Below are positions 1 to 6,939 of a stretch of 12,227 nucleotides of DNA, piece after piece. Below the pieces are notes generated by a model. The model had not been told where the DNA came from. It saw only the letters and a list, made by a program, of their open reading frames with translations, and searched no databases. The translations under genes were made by a program, and so were the position numbers. This stretch comes from JANXLS01 sp038227045. GTDB lineage: Bacteria > Planctomycetota > SZUA-567 > H5-PLA8. Each line of letters opens with the position of its first letter. The stretch's first letter is position 1. The stretch lies in contig JBBRQD010000146.1 in NCBI GenBank assembly GCA_038227045.1, forward strand, positions 1 through 12,227, read 5' to 3'.

Positions 1-429
1 CGGATTGTCCGGACCGGGCGCCACGAATGTCGGAACGCCAAGCCGCTCGATTTCGCTCTTGGTCGGATGCCAGGGCGGCCACTCGGTCATGCTGCCGATC
101 TTGGCAATGCCGGACCAGGCCATCGCTTCCTCGCCGACGGTGATGCCGTAGCGGATCGCCTTGCCGTCGTTGAGCACGTAATAGAGATAGTGATTGTCGG
201 AATCGACCATGATCGAGCCGGGCGATTCCTTGCGGTGATAGGTCACGATGGCGCGGCGAAAGGGGGCGGCGACCGCGACTTTTTCGTAAGTCGCCTTGGC
301 CAGCAATTCCTTGTCGCGCGGCTTCAAGCTCGCTTCCGGCGACTTCTCGAAGGACGTGCTTGTCTGCATGCAGCCCGCCAATGCAAGGCCGGCCAGCAAG
401 ACGACGATTTTTGAGGCGAACGACGGCAT
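1..429 (-). CDS. L,D-transpeptidase lipoprotein, YkuD family (C-terminus outside window)
   Basis: The minus-strand frame from the ATG at 429 stays open for 143 codons to the window edge. It starts with a lipoprotein signal: a hydrophobic stretch and the lipobox LAGC with Cys20. From about residue 35 it follows the neighbouring gene at 682-1359 almost residue for residue, including KPRDKELL, PFRRAIVTYHRKE and the block around YGITVGEEAMAWSGIAK. YkuD enzymes make 3-3 peptidoglycan cross-links or attach proteins to peptidoglycan in the periplasm. The catalytic His and Cys lie in the part beyond the window, so activity cannot be judged. The spacing to the upstream paralogue and the terminator between them suggest this copy has its own promoter in 430-622, although none is clear there. 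Confidence 0.9.
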   Translation of the reverse strand, partial: MPSFASKIVVLLAGLALAGCMQTSTSFEKSPEASLKPRDKELLAKATYEKVAVAAPFRRAIVTYHRKESPGSIMVDSDNHYLYYVLNDGKAIRYGITVGEEAMAWSGIAKIGSMTEWPPWHPTKSEIERLGVPTFVAPGPDNP

Positions 430-622
430 TCCAAAATTCCAAATAAGGCGCGGAAATTGTCTGCACGGCGAATCTAGCCGGAAGAAACTTCAGATTTCGT
501 TAGCCGTTATTTGCTCCGAAATGCCCCGGAATTCCAGCGTTGCGACGCCCTTCGCGCACGCAACATTGCGGCTGTGACTTTCGAGGTTCATGTGGCGAGT
601 TGACGCACCGCACTTGCGCAAC

Positions 623-651
623 AAAAAAGCGCCGGATCGACCGGCGCTTTT
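623..651 (-). terminator. Rho-independent terminator of the downstream-facing L,D-transpeptidase gene
   Basis: A perfect 11-bp stem (625-635 with 641-651) encloses a 5-base loop (636-640). Read on the minus strand, it ends in a run of six T (complement of A623-A628). It lies about 30 bases after the stop of the gene at 682-1359 and before the start of the paralogue at 429, so it should insulate the two tandem copies. Confidence 0.88.
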
Positions 652-681
652 CAATCGTGACCAAAAGCAAAGAATGCCGGG

Positions 682-1359
682 TTAGTTGGGCCCGCTACCG
701 CTGCCTTGCAAAGCCATCTTGGAATTGAAGGGCGAGTCACCCTGCTTCGGATCGAGCACCACGACAACGGTGCCGACCTTGACGCGGCCATAGAGATCGA
801 TGACGTCCTCATTGGTCAGGCGGATACAGCCCGACGAGATCGACGCGCCGATATATTCCGGCTGGTTGGTGCCGTGAATACGGAACAGCGTGTCCTTGCC
901 GCCCGAATAAAGATAGATCGCGCGCGACCCCATTGGATTGTCGGGGCCGCCTTTGACGAAGGTCGGCACGCCAAGTCGCGAAATCTCGCTCTTGGTCGGA
1001 TGCCAATCCGGCCACTCGGTCATCGAGCCGACTTTGGCGATGCCGGACCACGCCATCGCCTCTTCGCCGACGGTGATGCCGTAACGGAGCGCCTTGCCGC
1101 CATCCATCACGTAATAAAGAAAATGATTGTCGGAATCGACCACGATGGAACCTGGAAGCTCCTTGCGGTGATAAGTCACGATTGCGCGGCGAAACGGCGG
1201 AGAGACCGCGACTTTATCGTAAGTCACCTTGGACAGCAGTTCCTTGTCGCGCGGCTTCAATGTCACGTCCGACGCGGTCTCATAGGTGGTGGCCTGCATG
1301 CAGCCAGCCAGCATTGCGGCGGCAGCGAGAACAGCGAGTTTCGAAACAAGGGATTTCAT
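682..1359 (-). CDS. L,D-transpeptidase lipoprotein, YkuD family
   Basis: This is a 225-residue protein of the ErfK/YbiS/YcfS/YnhG type. Residues 1-20 form a lipoprotein signal with lipobox LAGC (Cys20), so the protein is probably anchored in an envelope membrane. The YkuD domain covers roughly residues 60-205. The catalytic pocket is visible as IHG with His162 and SSGCIR with the nucleophile Cys178, followed by the usual LTNEDVIDLY segment. The family transfers a tetrapeptide donor from D-Ala to a diaminopimelate or a lysine acceptor, giving 3-3 cross-links or protein attachment to peptidoglycan. All expected active-site residues are present. The gene is the upstream member of a tandem pair on the minus strand and ends in a strong terminator. 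The last 20 residues are a Gly/Ser-rich tail of no evident function. The ribosome site before the ATG is weak. Confidence 0.95.
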   Translation of the reverse strand: MKSLVSKLAVLAAAAMLAGCMQATTYETASDVTLKPRDKELLSKVTYDKVAVSPPFRRAIVTYHRKELPGSIVVDSDNHFLYYVMDGGKALRYGITVGEEAMAWSGIAKVGSMTEWPDWHPTKSEISRLGVPTFVKGGPDNPMGSRAIYLYSGGKDTLFRIHGTNQPEYIGASISSGCIRLTNEDVIDLYGRVKVGTVVVVLDPKQGDSPFNSKMALQGSGSGPN

Positions 1360-1691
1360 CGACAGACTTTCGATTCAGGCTTTCGGCCAAACGTCGCGCG
1401 TCACCACGTCACATGGCTCAGGCAACGCGATTCTGCTTGGCGCATACCCCCATAAACGCCAGATATGTTGATATTTCCAGTCATTCTCTGGTGATGTTGC
1501 TACGCAGCGCTACGGCTGTGGCTTTGGTGCCGCACCCGGTGGAACCCGCGCTTTTCCGCAGTCAAATTGGACCCCGTCTGTGCCGTTTTGGCATGCAGGC
1601 TTGCGGGAATCGGCCGGATTTGCCCTTTGGAAGATTATGGACGACAGGATGTCCCAATCGCCGGCGTACGGCCTGGTTTGTGGAGCAGTCG
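1360..1691. other. Divergent intergenic region without a gene
   Basis: These 332 bases separate the minus-strand L,D-transpeptidase from the plus-strand corA, so both promoters should lie here. I looked for paired -35/-10 boxes in both directions and found none with good spacing; TTGATA at 1468 has no matching -10 at 17 bases. The corA reading frame happens to stay open through the region and back into the transpeptidase gene, but its protein sequence there is unlike any CorA. Apart from the ribosome site of corA at the right edge, I see no defined element. Confidence 0.5.
1682..1685 (+). promoter_or_regulatory. Ribosome binding site that sets the corA start
   Basis: GGAG lies 6 bases before the ATG at 1692. 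This supports a 324-residue CorA rather than the longer open frame that begins far upstream. Confidence 0.6.
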
Positions 1692-2666
1692 ATGCTTTCC
1701 GTGTTCGTGCCAACTGCGTCGTCTCTGAAGCGGCTAGAGACCATCGAGGCCGAGGCGCTGCCTGCAAATGCGGTCTGGATCGACCTCAAATCGCCGACGC
1801 CGGGCGAAGATAAGGCGGTCGAGAAGCTGGTCGGCATCGAAATTCCGACCCGCGAGGACATGCAGGAAATCGAGATTTCCAGCCGCCTCTATGTCGAGAA
1901 CAACGCGCGCTACATGACGGCAACGCTGATGTGCGCGACGGATTCCGGCGCGCCACGCATTACGCCCGTCACCTTCATCCTGACCGATCATCGCCTCGTC
2001 ACGGTGCGCTACGACGAGCCGAAACCGTTCGCACTGATTGCTGCAAAACTTGCGCGCAACTGCGCGCCGAGCATCAATGGCGATGGCGTGCTGCTCGAAC
2101 TGCTTGACGGCGTGATCGACCGCTGCGCCGACATTCTGGAGCGCGCCGGTGCCGACGTCGATGCGGTGTCGTCGCAGATTTTCGAGCCCTCGGCGGATCG
2201 CGGCCACGCAGCCACCTATTCGCAGATCCTGCTCACCATCGGCAAGAAGGGCGACCTCACCTCGAAAGTGCGCGAGAGTCTGGTCTCGATCGGGCGGCTG
2301 ATTTCATTTGTGCTGGTGGAGACGGACACCACGCGCTGGAACAAGGACCAGAAGGCGCAGTTCAAGACCCAGCAGCGCGACATTTCCTCGCTCACCGACC
2401 ACGCGTCATATCTGTCTAACAAGATCACCTTCGTGCTCGACGCGATGCTCGGCGTCGTCAACCTCGAGCAGAACAACATCATCAAGCTGTTCTCGGTGAT
2501 GGCCGTCGTGCTGATGCCACCGACGCTGATTGCGTCGATCTACGGCATGAACTTCAGGGACATGCCGGAGCTGTCGCACCCGTGGGGTTATCCGATCGCG
2601 CTGCTGGCGATGGTGATCGCGGCGATCGGGCCGTATCTGTTTTTCAAATGGAAGCGGTGGTTGTGA
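1692..2666 (+). CDS. corA: CorA-family magnesium/divalent cation channel
   Basis: This 324-residue protein has the length and plan of CorA. A large cytoplasmic N-terminal domain is followed by a long helical region (about 150-260) and two membrane helices at the C-terminus. The signature YGMNF lies at the end of the first helix (Gly285-Met286-Asn287), followed by the loop with MPEL and the second helix, ending in a basic cytoplasmic tail. Members assemble as pentamers in the inner membrane and pass Mg2+ (also Co2+ and Ni2+ in some) with the GMN motif as selectivity filter. The open frame continues upstream into the neighbouring gene, but the ATG at 1692 has a good ribosome site and gives the normal family start. 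A restriction-modification gene follows only 35 bases after the stop. I see no magnesium-responsive leader. The symbol reflects the family; a CorA-like paralogue such as ZntB is less likely but not excluded. Confidence 0.93.
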   Translation: MLSVFVPTASSLKRLETIEAEALPANAVWIDLKSPTPGEDKAVEKLVGIEIPTREDMQEIEISSRLYVENNARYMTATLMCATDSGAPRITPVTFILTDHRLVTVRYDEPKPFALIAAKLARNCAPSINGDGVLLELLDGVIDRCADILERAGADVDAVSSQIFEPSADRGHAATYSQILLTIGKKGDLTSKVRESLVSIGRLISFVLVETDTTRWNKDQKAQFKTQQRDISSLTDHASYLSNKITFVLDAMLGVVNLEQNNIIKLFSVMAVVLMPPTLIASIYGMNFRDMPELSHPWGYPIALLAMVIAAIGPYLFFKWKRWL

Positions 2667-2691
2667 TATTTTTTTTGAAAAAGCTGGGCTA

Positions 2692-2697
2692 AGAGGA
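2692..2697 (+). promoter_or_regulatory. Ribosome binding site of the MmeI-like gene
   Basis: AGAGGA stands 4 bases before the ATG at 2702. It supports this ATG as the true start of the restriction-modification gene. Confidence 0.6.
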
Positions 2698-2701
2698 AAC
2701 A

Positions 2702-3076
2702 ATGCGCCTCGATTGGAACGATGTACGTGCCAGCGCAGCGAAATTTGCTGATGATTGGAAGGACGCTCATTACGAGCGCGGCGAAACGCAGACTTTTTAC
2801 AACGAATTTTTTGAACTCTTTGGCGTAACGCGTCGCCGTGTTGCGAGCTTCGAACACGGCGTTAAATTGGCGGACAACAAGCGGGGCTTCCTCGATCTTT
2901 TTTGGAAGGGCAAGCTGCTTATTGAGCAGAAGTCGAAAGGTCGAAATCTTGAGCCAGCGCGTCAGCAAGCACTAGATTACTTTCCGGGTCTCAAAGAAGC
3001 GGACCTGCCGCGTTACATCCTGTTGTCTGATTTTCAAAGCTTTGAGCTTTACGACCTCGACATCGATCCCGACTAG
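2702..3076 (+). CDS. Nuclease-centre fragment of the split MmeI-like enzyme
   Basis: This frame encodes 124 residues before the amber codon. It carries the complete set of nuclease catalytic residues: Asp65, then Glu75 and Lys77 in LLIEQKSKG. It ends just after the strand FELYDLDIDPD. In full-length relatives the N-terminal domain continues somewhat further (the FGFIVG segment, which here lies after the stop), so this fragment may not fold stably alone. It has a good ribosome site. Cutting in MmeI-type enzymes depends on the attached recognition part, so this piece alone is unlikely to cut specifically. Confidence 0.7.
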   Translation: MRLDWNDVRASAAKFADDWKDAHYERGETQTFYNEFFELFGVTRRRVASFEHGVKLADNKRGFLDLFWKGKLLIEQKSKGRNLEPARQQALDYFPGLKEADLPRYILLSDFQSFELYDLDIDPD

Positions 3077-3100
3077 CCTCTGAAGTTTAAGCTCGACCAG

Positions 3101-5503
3101 TTGCCGGATCACGTACAGGCCTTTGGCTTCATCGTAGGTCAAGAGCGGCGCATCTTCCGCGATCAGGATCCGGCGAACATCGAAGCCTCGGAGATGATGG
3201 GCGCGTTGCATGACGCGCTGGAAGAATCCGGTTACAAGGGGCACGATCTTGAACGCTTTCTTGTGCGCTTGCTGTTTTGTCTGTTTGCGGACGATACCGG
3301 CATTTTCCAGCCGACCGGTATTTTCGAAGAGTATGTCGCCAACACAAGAGAAGACGGCAGCGATCTCGGAAGCCAGCTTGGTCATCTGTTTCAAGTGCTC
3401 GACACGAAAGAAAATGCCCGCGCGAACAATCTGAGTGAGGCGCTGAGTAATTTTGACTATATCAACGGCGACCTCTTCAAAGAAAATCTCAAACTCCCAT
3501 CGTTTGATCGCGGTATGCGCGAGAAGTTGCTCGCGGCCTGCGGCTTCAAGTGGGAAAAAATTTCACCCGCTATCTTTGGCGCACTATTTCAATCCGTTAT
3601 GGACAAAGCGGAGCGACGCAAGACCGGCGGTCACTACACATCCGAGAAAAACATTCTCAAGGTCATCGAACCTCTTTTTATGGATTATCTGAAATCTGAA
3701 TTCATCCGCTTAAGGGCTCTTAAGCGGGGGCGCGATGCGGCATTGGAAGAATTTCAAGAAAAGTTGAGCAAGCTGACTTTCTTCGATCCGGCCTGCGGTT
3801 GCGGCAACTTTCTCGTGGTTGCCTATCGCGAATTGCGCGACCTTGAGATTGAGGTCATTAAGCTGCTTCACCCGACATCGCAGCAAGTCACTGACATTGG
3901 CCTCTACACGAAGGTCAATGTCGATCAGTTCTACGGGATTGAAATCAAAGAATTTCCGACGCGCATCGCCGAAGTGGCGATGTGGATGATCGATCACATC
4001 ATGAACGTGAAGTTGTCTCTCGCGTTTGGCAAAAACTATGCTCGTATCCCGCTGACAGCCTCGCCGAACATCCGGCACGCTGACGCGCTCGAAATTGATT
4101 GGGCGGACGTGTTGGCGCCCGCGAAATGCACCTATGTATTCGGCAATCCGCCTTTCATTGGCGCGAAGCAGCAGAGCGAGTTTCAACGTGGGCAAGTTAG
4201 ACGCATCGCCGCGCTAGGCGGATCAGGCGGCTCGCTCGATTATGTGTGCGCGTGGTTCCTGAAGGCAGGCGAATATATCCGCAAGTCGAAAGTGCCGATT
4301 GCATTCGTCGCTACCAATTCAATCACGCAGGGCGAACAGGTCGCGCAACTTTGGCCGCTGCTGTTCGATCGTTGCGCCCTCGAAATTTCGTTCGCGCACC
4401 GGACGTTCGCATGGGACTCAGATGCACGGGGTCGGGCGCATGTTCATTGCGTCATTCTAGGGCTGACGAAGCGCGAGTACGAGCCGAAGAACAAGCGGCT
4501 GTTTTCATATGACGACATTGCAGGTGATCCCGCAGAGAGTCGTTGCGCAACTTTGTCGCCATATCTGTTTGATGCAAGTAAATTACCTAATCGCCATTTG
4601 GTCATCAAAGAAATCAGTGAACCTTTGCAAGGTGCACAACGCCTAAAAACTGGCGTTCAGATGATTGACGATGGCATCTACACCCTCACCTCGGAAGAAA
4701 AGGATGATTTTGTAAGGCAAGAGCCCGGAGCTCGAAAATATTTCAGAAAGTATTTAGGCGGCGATGAGTATATCAATGGGTTCTACCGCTGGATTCTCTA
4801 TCTTGCGAAAATTTCTCCGAGTGATCTCAATGCGCTTCCGATGGTCAAGGATCGAGTGAGGCGCGTACGTGCGTACAGATTATCAAGCAATCGGCCTAGT
4901 ACCGTAGCGATGGCATCAGAACCCACCCGCCTAGGTGTCGATGAACGTCTATCATCCGATTATCTGGTGATCCCAAATACAAGTTCTGAGCGGCGTGATT
5001 ACATACCTATAGGTTGGTTGTCGCCAAATGTGATTGCAAACCAAAAACTTCGCATTCTACCTAATTCTGATCTGGTCGAGTTCGGCGTTTTGACTTCACG
5101 AATGCATATGGCGTGGATGCGAGCTATAACGGGTCGTCTTGAAAGTCGGTATATGTATTCAGTTGGTGTCGTCTATAACCCCTTCCCCTGGCCGGACACG
5201 TCTGACGACAAGACGCGCGATAAAATTCGAACTCGCGCGCAAGCGGTGCTCGATGCGCGTGCCAATCATCCAGAGTCAACGCTGGCCCATCTCTACGACC
5301 CGGACACGATGCCGAACGATTTGCGAAAAGCTCATTATGCACTCGATCTCGCGGTAGATAAACTCTATCGCAAAGAGCCGTTCGTATCCGACCGGGAGCG
5401 CGTCGAACATCTTTTCGGACTATATGAGAAATTAACGGCCCCGATTTTGGCGGCGACAAGCCCCAAACCGACCACTAAGAAAAGAAAATCGCCGACCGCT
5501 TGA
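3101..5503 (+). CDS. Methyltransferase and target-recognition fragment of the split MmeI-like enzyme
   Basis: After the amber codon the same frame continues to the natural stop. The first possible start is TTG at 3101 (800 residues), 24 bases after the stop; ATG codons at about 3194 and 3197 are alternatives. No convincing ribosome site precedes any of them, so expression would depend on re-initiation or read-through. The fragment holds the helical linker, motif I (Asp229 in this numbering), the NPPF catalytic motif and the whole recognition region. It could therefore in principle still methylate adenine at its target. If so, the cell would have kept modification while losing cutting. The stretch at about 4560-5110, the recognition region, is the most A/T-rich part, consistent with the fast-changing specificity domain of this family. 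The recognition sequence cannot be read from the protein by eye. Confidence 0.75.
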   Translation: MPDHVQAFGFIVGQERRIFRDQDPANIEASEMMGALHDALEESGYKGHDLERFLVRLLFCLFADDTGIFQPTGIFEEYVANTREDGSDLGSQLGHLFQVLDTKENARANNLSEALSNFDYINGDLFKENLKLPSFDRGMREKLLAACGFKWEKISPAIFGALFQSVMDKAERRKTGGHYTSEKNILKVIEPLFMDYLKSEFIRLRALKRGRDAALEEFQEKLSKLTFFDPACGCGNFLVVAYRELRDLEIEVIKLLHPTSQQVTDIGLYTKVNVDQFYGIEIKEFPTRIAEVAMWMIDHIMNVKLSLAFGKNYARIPLTASPNIRHADALEIDWADVLAPAKCTYVFGNPPFIGAKQQSEFQRGQVRRIAALGGSGGSLDYVCAWFLKAGEYIRKSKVPIAFVATNSITQGEQVAQLWPLLFDRCALEISFAHRTFAWDSDARGRAHVHCVILGLTKREYEPKNKRLFSYDDIAGDPAESRCATLSPYLFDASKLPNRHLVIKEISEPLQGAQRLKTGVQMIDDGIYTLTSEEKDDFVRQEPGARKYFRKYLGGDEYINGFYRWILYLAKISPSDLNALPMVKDRVRRVRAYRLSSNRPSTVAMASEPTRLGVDERLSSDYLVIPNTSSERRDYIPIGWLSPNVIANQKLRILPNSDLVEFGVLTSRMHMAWMRAITGRLESRYMYSVGVVYNPFPWPDTSDDKTRDKIRTRAQAVLDARANHPESTLAHLYDPDTMPNDLRKAHYALDLAVDKLYRKEPFVSDRERVEHLFGLYEKLTAPILAATSPKPTTKKRKSPTA

Positions 5504-5528
5504 CACTTCCCCCGCACCGGACTATATT
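5500..5528 (+). promoter_or_regulatory. Near-consensus sigma-70 promoter overlapping the end of the restriction-modification gene
   Basis: TTGACA (5500-5505) is a perfect -35 box. It is followed after exactly 17 bases by TATATT (5523-5528), five of six matches to the -10 consensus. The -35 box overlaps the TGA of the upstream gene. Transcription would start near 5535 and run into a stretch with no credible gene but several perfect hairpins. Confidence 0.55.
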
Positions 5529-5534
5529 CCTATC

Positions 5535-5753
5535 ACTCCCGTTCACGAGGGGTGCTTCTCGAGGGCGCTTGTGAAGTGAAACGGGATGCGGTGCCTGCAC
5601 GCTGCGGTTCGCAGCCGCGCGTTCGGGAGAACCGGGGTCATCCGTCCGCCCCACTATGAGGGCTGCCCAATTGGCATGGGACGGAGCGGAGACGGCGGCG
5701 AAATCCGTCCGTGCGAAAGCTTGCTTTCGCTCCCGCTTCGCAGCTGCACGGAT
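5535..5753 (+). ncRNA. Putative structured RNA downstream of a strong promoter
   Basis: Four consecutive stems can be drawn in the predicted transcript. The first pairs 5538-5546 with 5576-5585 (one bulge). The second pairs 5601-5606 with 5610-5615. The third pairs 5641-5647 with 5679-5685 (perfect 7 bp). The fourth pairs 5713-5720 with 5723-5730 (perfect 8 bp, AGCTT-centred), wrapped by 5709-5714 with 5746-5751. No ribosome site or protein of interest follows. The 3' end is a guess because no T-run terminator is visible. It could be a stand-alone RNA, a decayed mobile element carrying an RNA, or a GC-rich repeat with chance pairing. I cannot assign it to a known RNA family. Confidence 0.3.
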
Positions 5754-5993
5754 GCCGGGTCAAAAATCACCGCCAAAAGCAATCGAGCGTGCGCAGATTG
5801 CGTCTGTTCGATTGTGGAGCGCCGTGAGGCGTTGCGCGCCGTGTTGTTCGCTCTCGCAGGCGGGCTGCATGTCGCGACCACACTTCGTTGCGCCTTTCGG
5901 CGCTCCATCCCTTCACTTTTAGTTATTTGGGGGATCGGATAAGGTTTTCGGGCGCCCCCGCGCCGGCAAAATAACAGGGGCGATTGCGCGTGT

Positions 5994-6088
5994 GCTTCTC
6001 GTGATTGCGAGAAGCGCACGCTCCGAAGCAATCCATTTCAAGATAAGCAACCTTAGTAGTGGATTGCTTCGCTCCGCTCGCAATGACG
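5994..6088. repeat. Intergenic inverted-repeat element
   Basis: CGAAGCAATCCA (6024-6035) is the exact reverse complement of 6060-6071, and ATTGCGAG (6004-6011) that of 6077-6084. The two arms form a long interrupted palindrome with a 24-base centre. A second, nested hairpin pairs GCTTCTCG (5994-6001) with 6008-6015. The arm reading GGATTGCTTCGCTCCGCTCG followed by CAATGACGG is typical of short palindromic repeats I know from Bradyrhizobium-type genomes. It lies just past the end of the minus-strand dehydrogenase gene and may fold at the 3' end of that transcript. Confidence 0.65.
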
Positions 6089-6112
6089 GCAATTCATTTC
6101 GGCGTAAAAAAA

Positions 6113-6874
6113 TCAAACGTGCTGGCCGCCATTAATGTGGATTTCCGCGCCGTTCACATAAGACGACGTTTCCGTGCACAGCACATAGATGATCTTCGCG
6201 ACTTCATCCGGTGTGCCGAGGCGCTCAAGCGGAATCTGCTCCTGCACGATCTTGTCGGTGCCCGGCGAGAGGATGGAGGTGTCGATCTCGCCCGGCGCAA
6301 TCGCATTGACGCGCACGCCGACGCGGCCGAAGTCGGCAGCCATCTCGCGCGTCAGCGAAGCAAGAGCGGCTTTCGATGTCGCGTAAGCCGCACCGGCGAA
6401 CGGGTGTACGCGCGAGCCTGCGATCGATGTGACGTTGACGACCGAACCCTTCGCGGCTTTCAGTTCATCGAGCAGGCCGCGTGCCATCATGATCGGCGCG
6501 AAAAAATTCACGCGAAACACCTGGTTCCAGACATCCATCTCGGTGTCGATCGAACCCATCCGCTTGCCGCCTGCGGCCTTGGGAGAAATCGCGGCGTTGT
6601 TGACCAGTGCATGCAACTCGCCGCCGATGCGCTCCTTCACTTCGTCAATGGCGCGTGCGGTGTCTTTATGATCGGACAGATCGACCTGGATGTGATCTTC
6701 GGGTCCGGCACCCCACGGACACTCTTCGGGAAATGGGTGCCGCGAACAGGTCAGAACGCGCCAGCCCGCGCTGGCAAATCGGATCACGGTCGCATGCCCG
6801 ATACCGCGGCTCGCGCCTGTCAGCAGCAGCGTGCGTTTCGGCGCGTTGGAATCCGGTGGAGCGGGATGGGCCAT
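6113..6874 (-). CDS. Short-chain dehydrogenase/reductase (SDR) family oxidoreductase
   Basis: This 253-residue classical SDR has a Rossmann fold. The cofactor motif TGASRGIG lies at 19-26, the structural motif NNAA at 92-95 and the catalytic set is Ser150, Tyr164 and Lys168 (YATSK). NAIAPGEIDTS follows at about 190-200, and the C-terminus ends in INGG, as is usual for FabG-like members. Arg23 and Ser43-Arg45 near the cofactor pocket hint at NADP(H), but this is weak. The enzyme moves hydride between a nicotinamide cofactor and an alcohol or ketone; the substrate cannot be told from sequence. It lies 65 bases after pdxH on the same strand and is probably co-transcribed with it. A link to vitamin B6 chemistry is possible but unproven. 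Confidence 0.92.
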   Translation of the reverse strand: MAHPAPPDSNAPKRTLLLTGASRGIGHATVIRFASAGWRVLTCSRHPFPEECPWGAGPEDHIQVDLSDHKDTARAIDEVKERIGGELHALVNNAAISPKAAGGKRMGSIDTEMDVWNQVFRVNFFAPIMMARGLLDELKAAKGSVVNVTSIAGSRVHPFAGAAYATSKAALASLTREMAADFGRVGVRVNAIAPGEIDTSILSPGTDKIVQEQIPLERLGTPDEVAKIIYVLCTETSSYVNGAEIHINGGQHV

Positions 6875-6939
6875 GTCAGCAATGTCGCTCTTTGGCGCGC
6901 GAGTTCAAGGTCATTATGGTTAGAATGAATAGAGACGCG

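Larger units (their letters stand above)
2702..5503 (+). pseudogene. MmeI-like type IIL restriction-modification gene interrupted by an in-frame amber codon
   Basis: One frame runs from the ATG at 2702 to the stop at 5501-5503 and is broken only by TAG at 3074-3076 (codon 125). Read through that codon, it gives about 933 residues, the size of MmeI, a single-chain enzyme that both cuts and methylates DNA. All expected parts follow in order: a PD-(D/E)XK nuclease centre at Asp65 and Glu75-x-Lys77, with the nine-residue spacing described for MmeI; a helical linker; a gamma-class adenine-N6 methyltransferase with motif I DPACGCGNF (362-370) and motif IV NPPF (482-485); a target-recognition region (about 630-831, ending in NPFPWP); and a short C-terminal region. 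The protein sequence after the TAG (PLKFKLDQLPDHVQAFGF) is what these proteins normally have, so there is no frameshift, only one nonsense codon. The gene is visibly richer in A/T than its flanks, as expected for acquired DNA. A sequencing error, a true pseudogene and a two-protein arrangement all remain possible. Confidence 0.85.
5504..6112. other. 609-base stretch without a credible gene
   Basis: The region between the restriction-modification gene and the dehydrogenase holds a promoter at its left edge, a hairpin-rich segment (5535-5753) and an inverted repeat (5994-6088). Short open frames exist on both strands, but they overlap each other and read as low-complexity Arg/Ala/Ser-rich protein of the kind produced by translating repeats. 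The part at 5820-5940 I could not assign. The general look (promoter, GAGGGG-rich start, hairpins, then filler) resembles dispersed non-coding repeats I associate with Bradyrhizobium-type genomes; this is memory, not a search. Confidence 0.5.

Noticed and set aside
706..1455. Long open frame on the plus strand opposite the L,D-transpeptidase gene
   Set aside because: It is the antisense shadow of a clear YkuD gene in GC-rich DNA. Its protein is rich in Arg, His and Ala without domains, and no ribosome site precedes it.
1182..1691. N-terminal extension of CorA by 170 residues
   Set aside because: The extension overlaps the opposite gene, has no CorA-like sequence and lacks a ribosome site. 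The ATG at 1692 has GGAG at the right distance and gives the family length.
3074..3076. TAG read as a recoded codon (pyrrolysine-like)
   Set aside because: No pyrrolysine machinery or related gene is seen, the residue is in a non-catalytic linker, and amber recoding is not expected in alphaproteobacteria of this type. A plain nonsense mutation is simpler.
5586..6116. Several overlapping open frames on both strands (5586-5942, 5654-6031, 5919-6116)
   Set aside because: They overlap in different frames, have no ribosome sites, and give Arg/Ser/Ala-rich sequence typical of translated repeats. The one ending at 5919 simply translates the inverted repeat.
6059..6928. 289-residue open frame opposite the dehydrogenase gene
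   Set aside because: The minus-strand SDR has all its catalytic motifs. The plus-strand frame has none and is a shadow.
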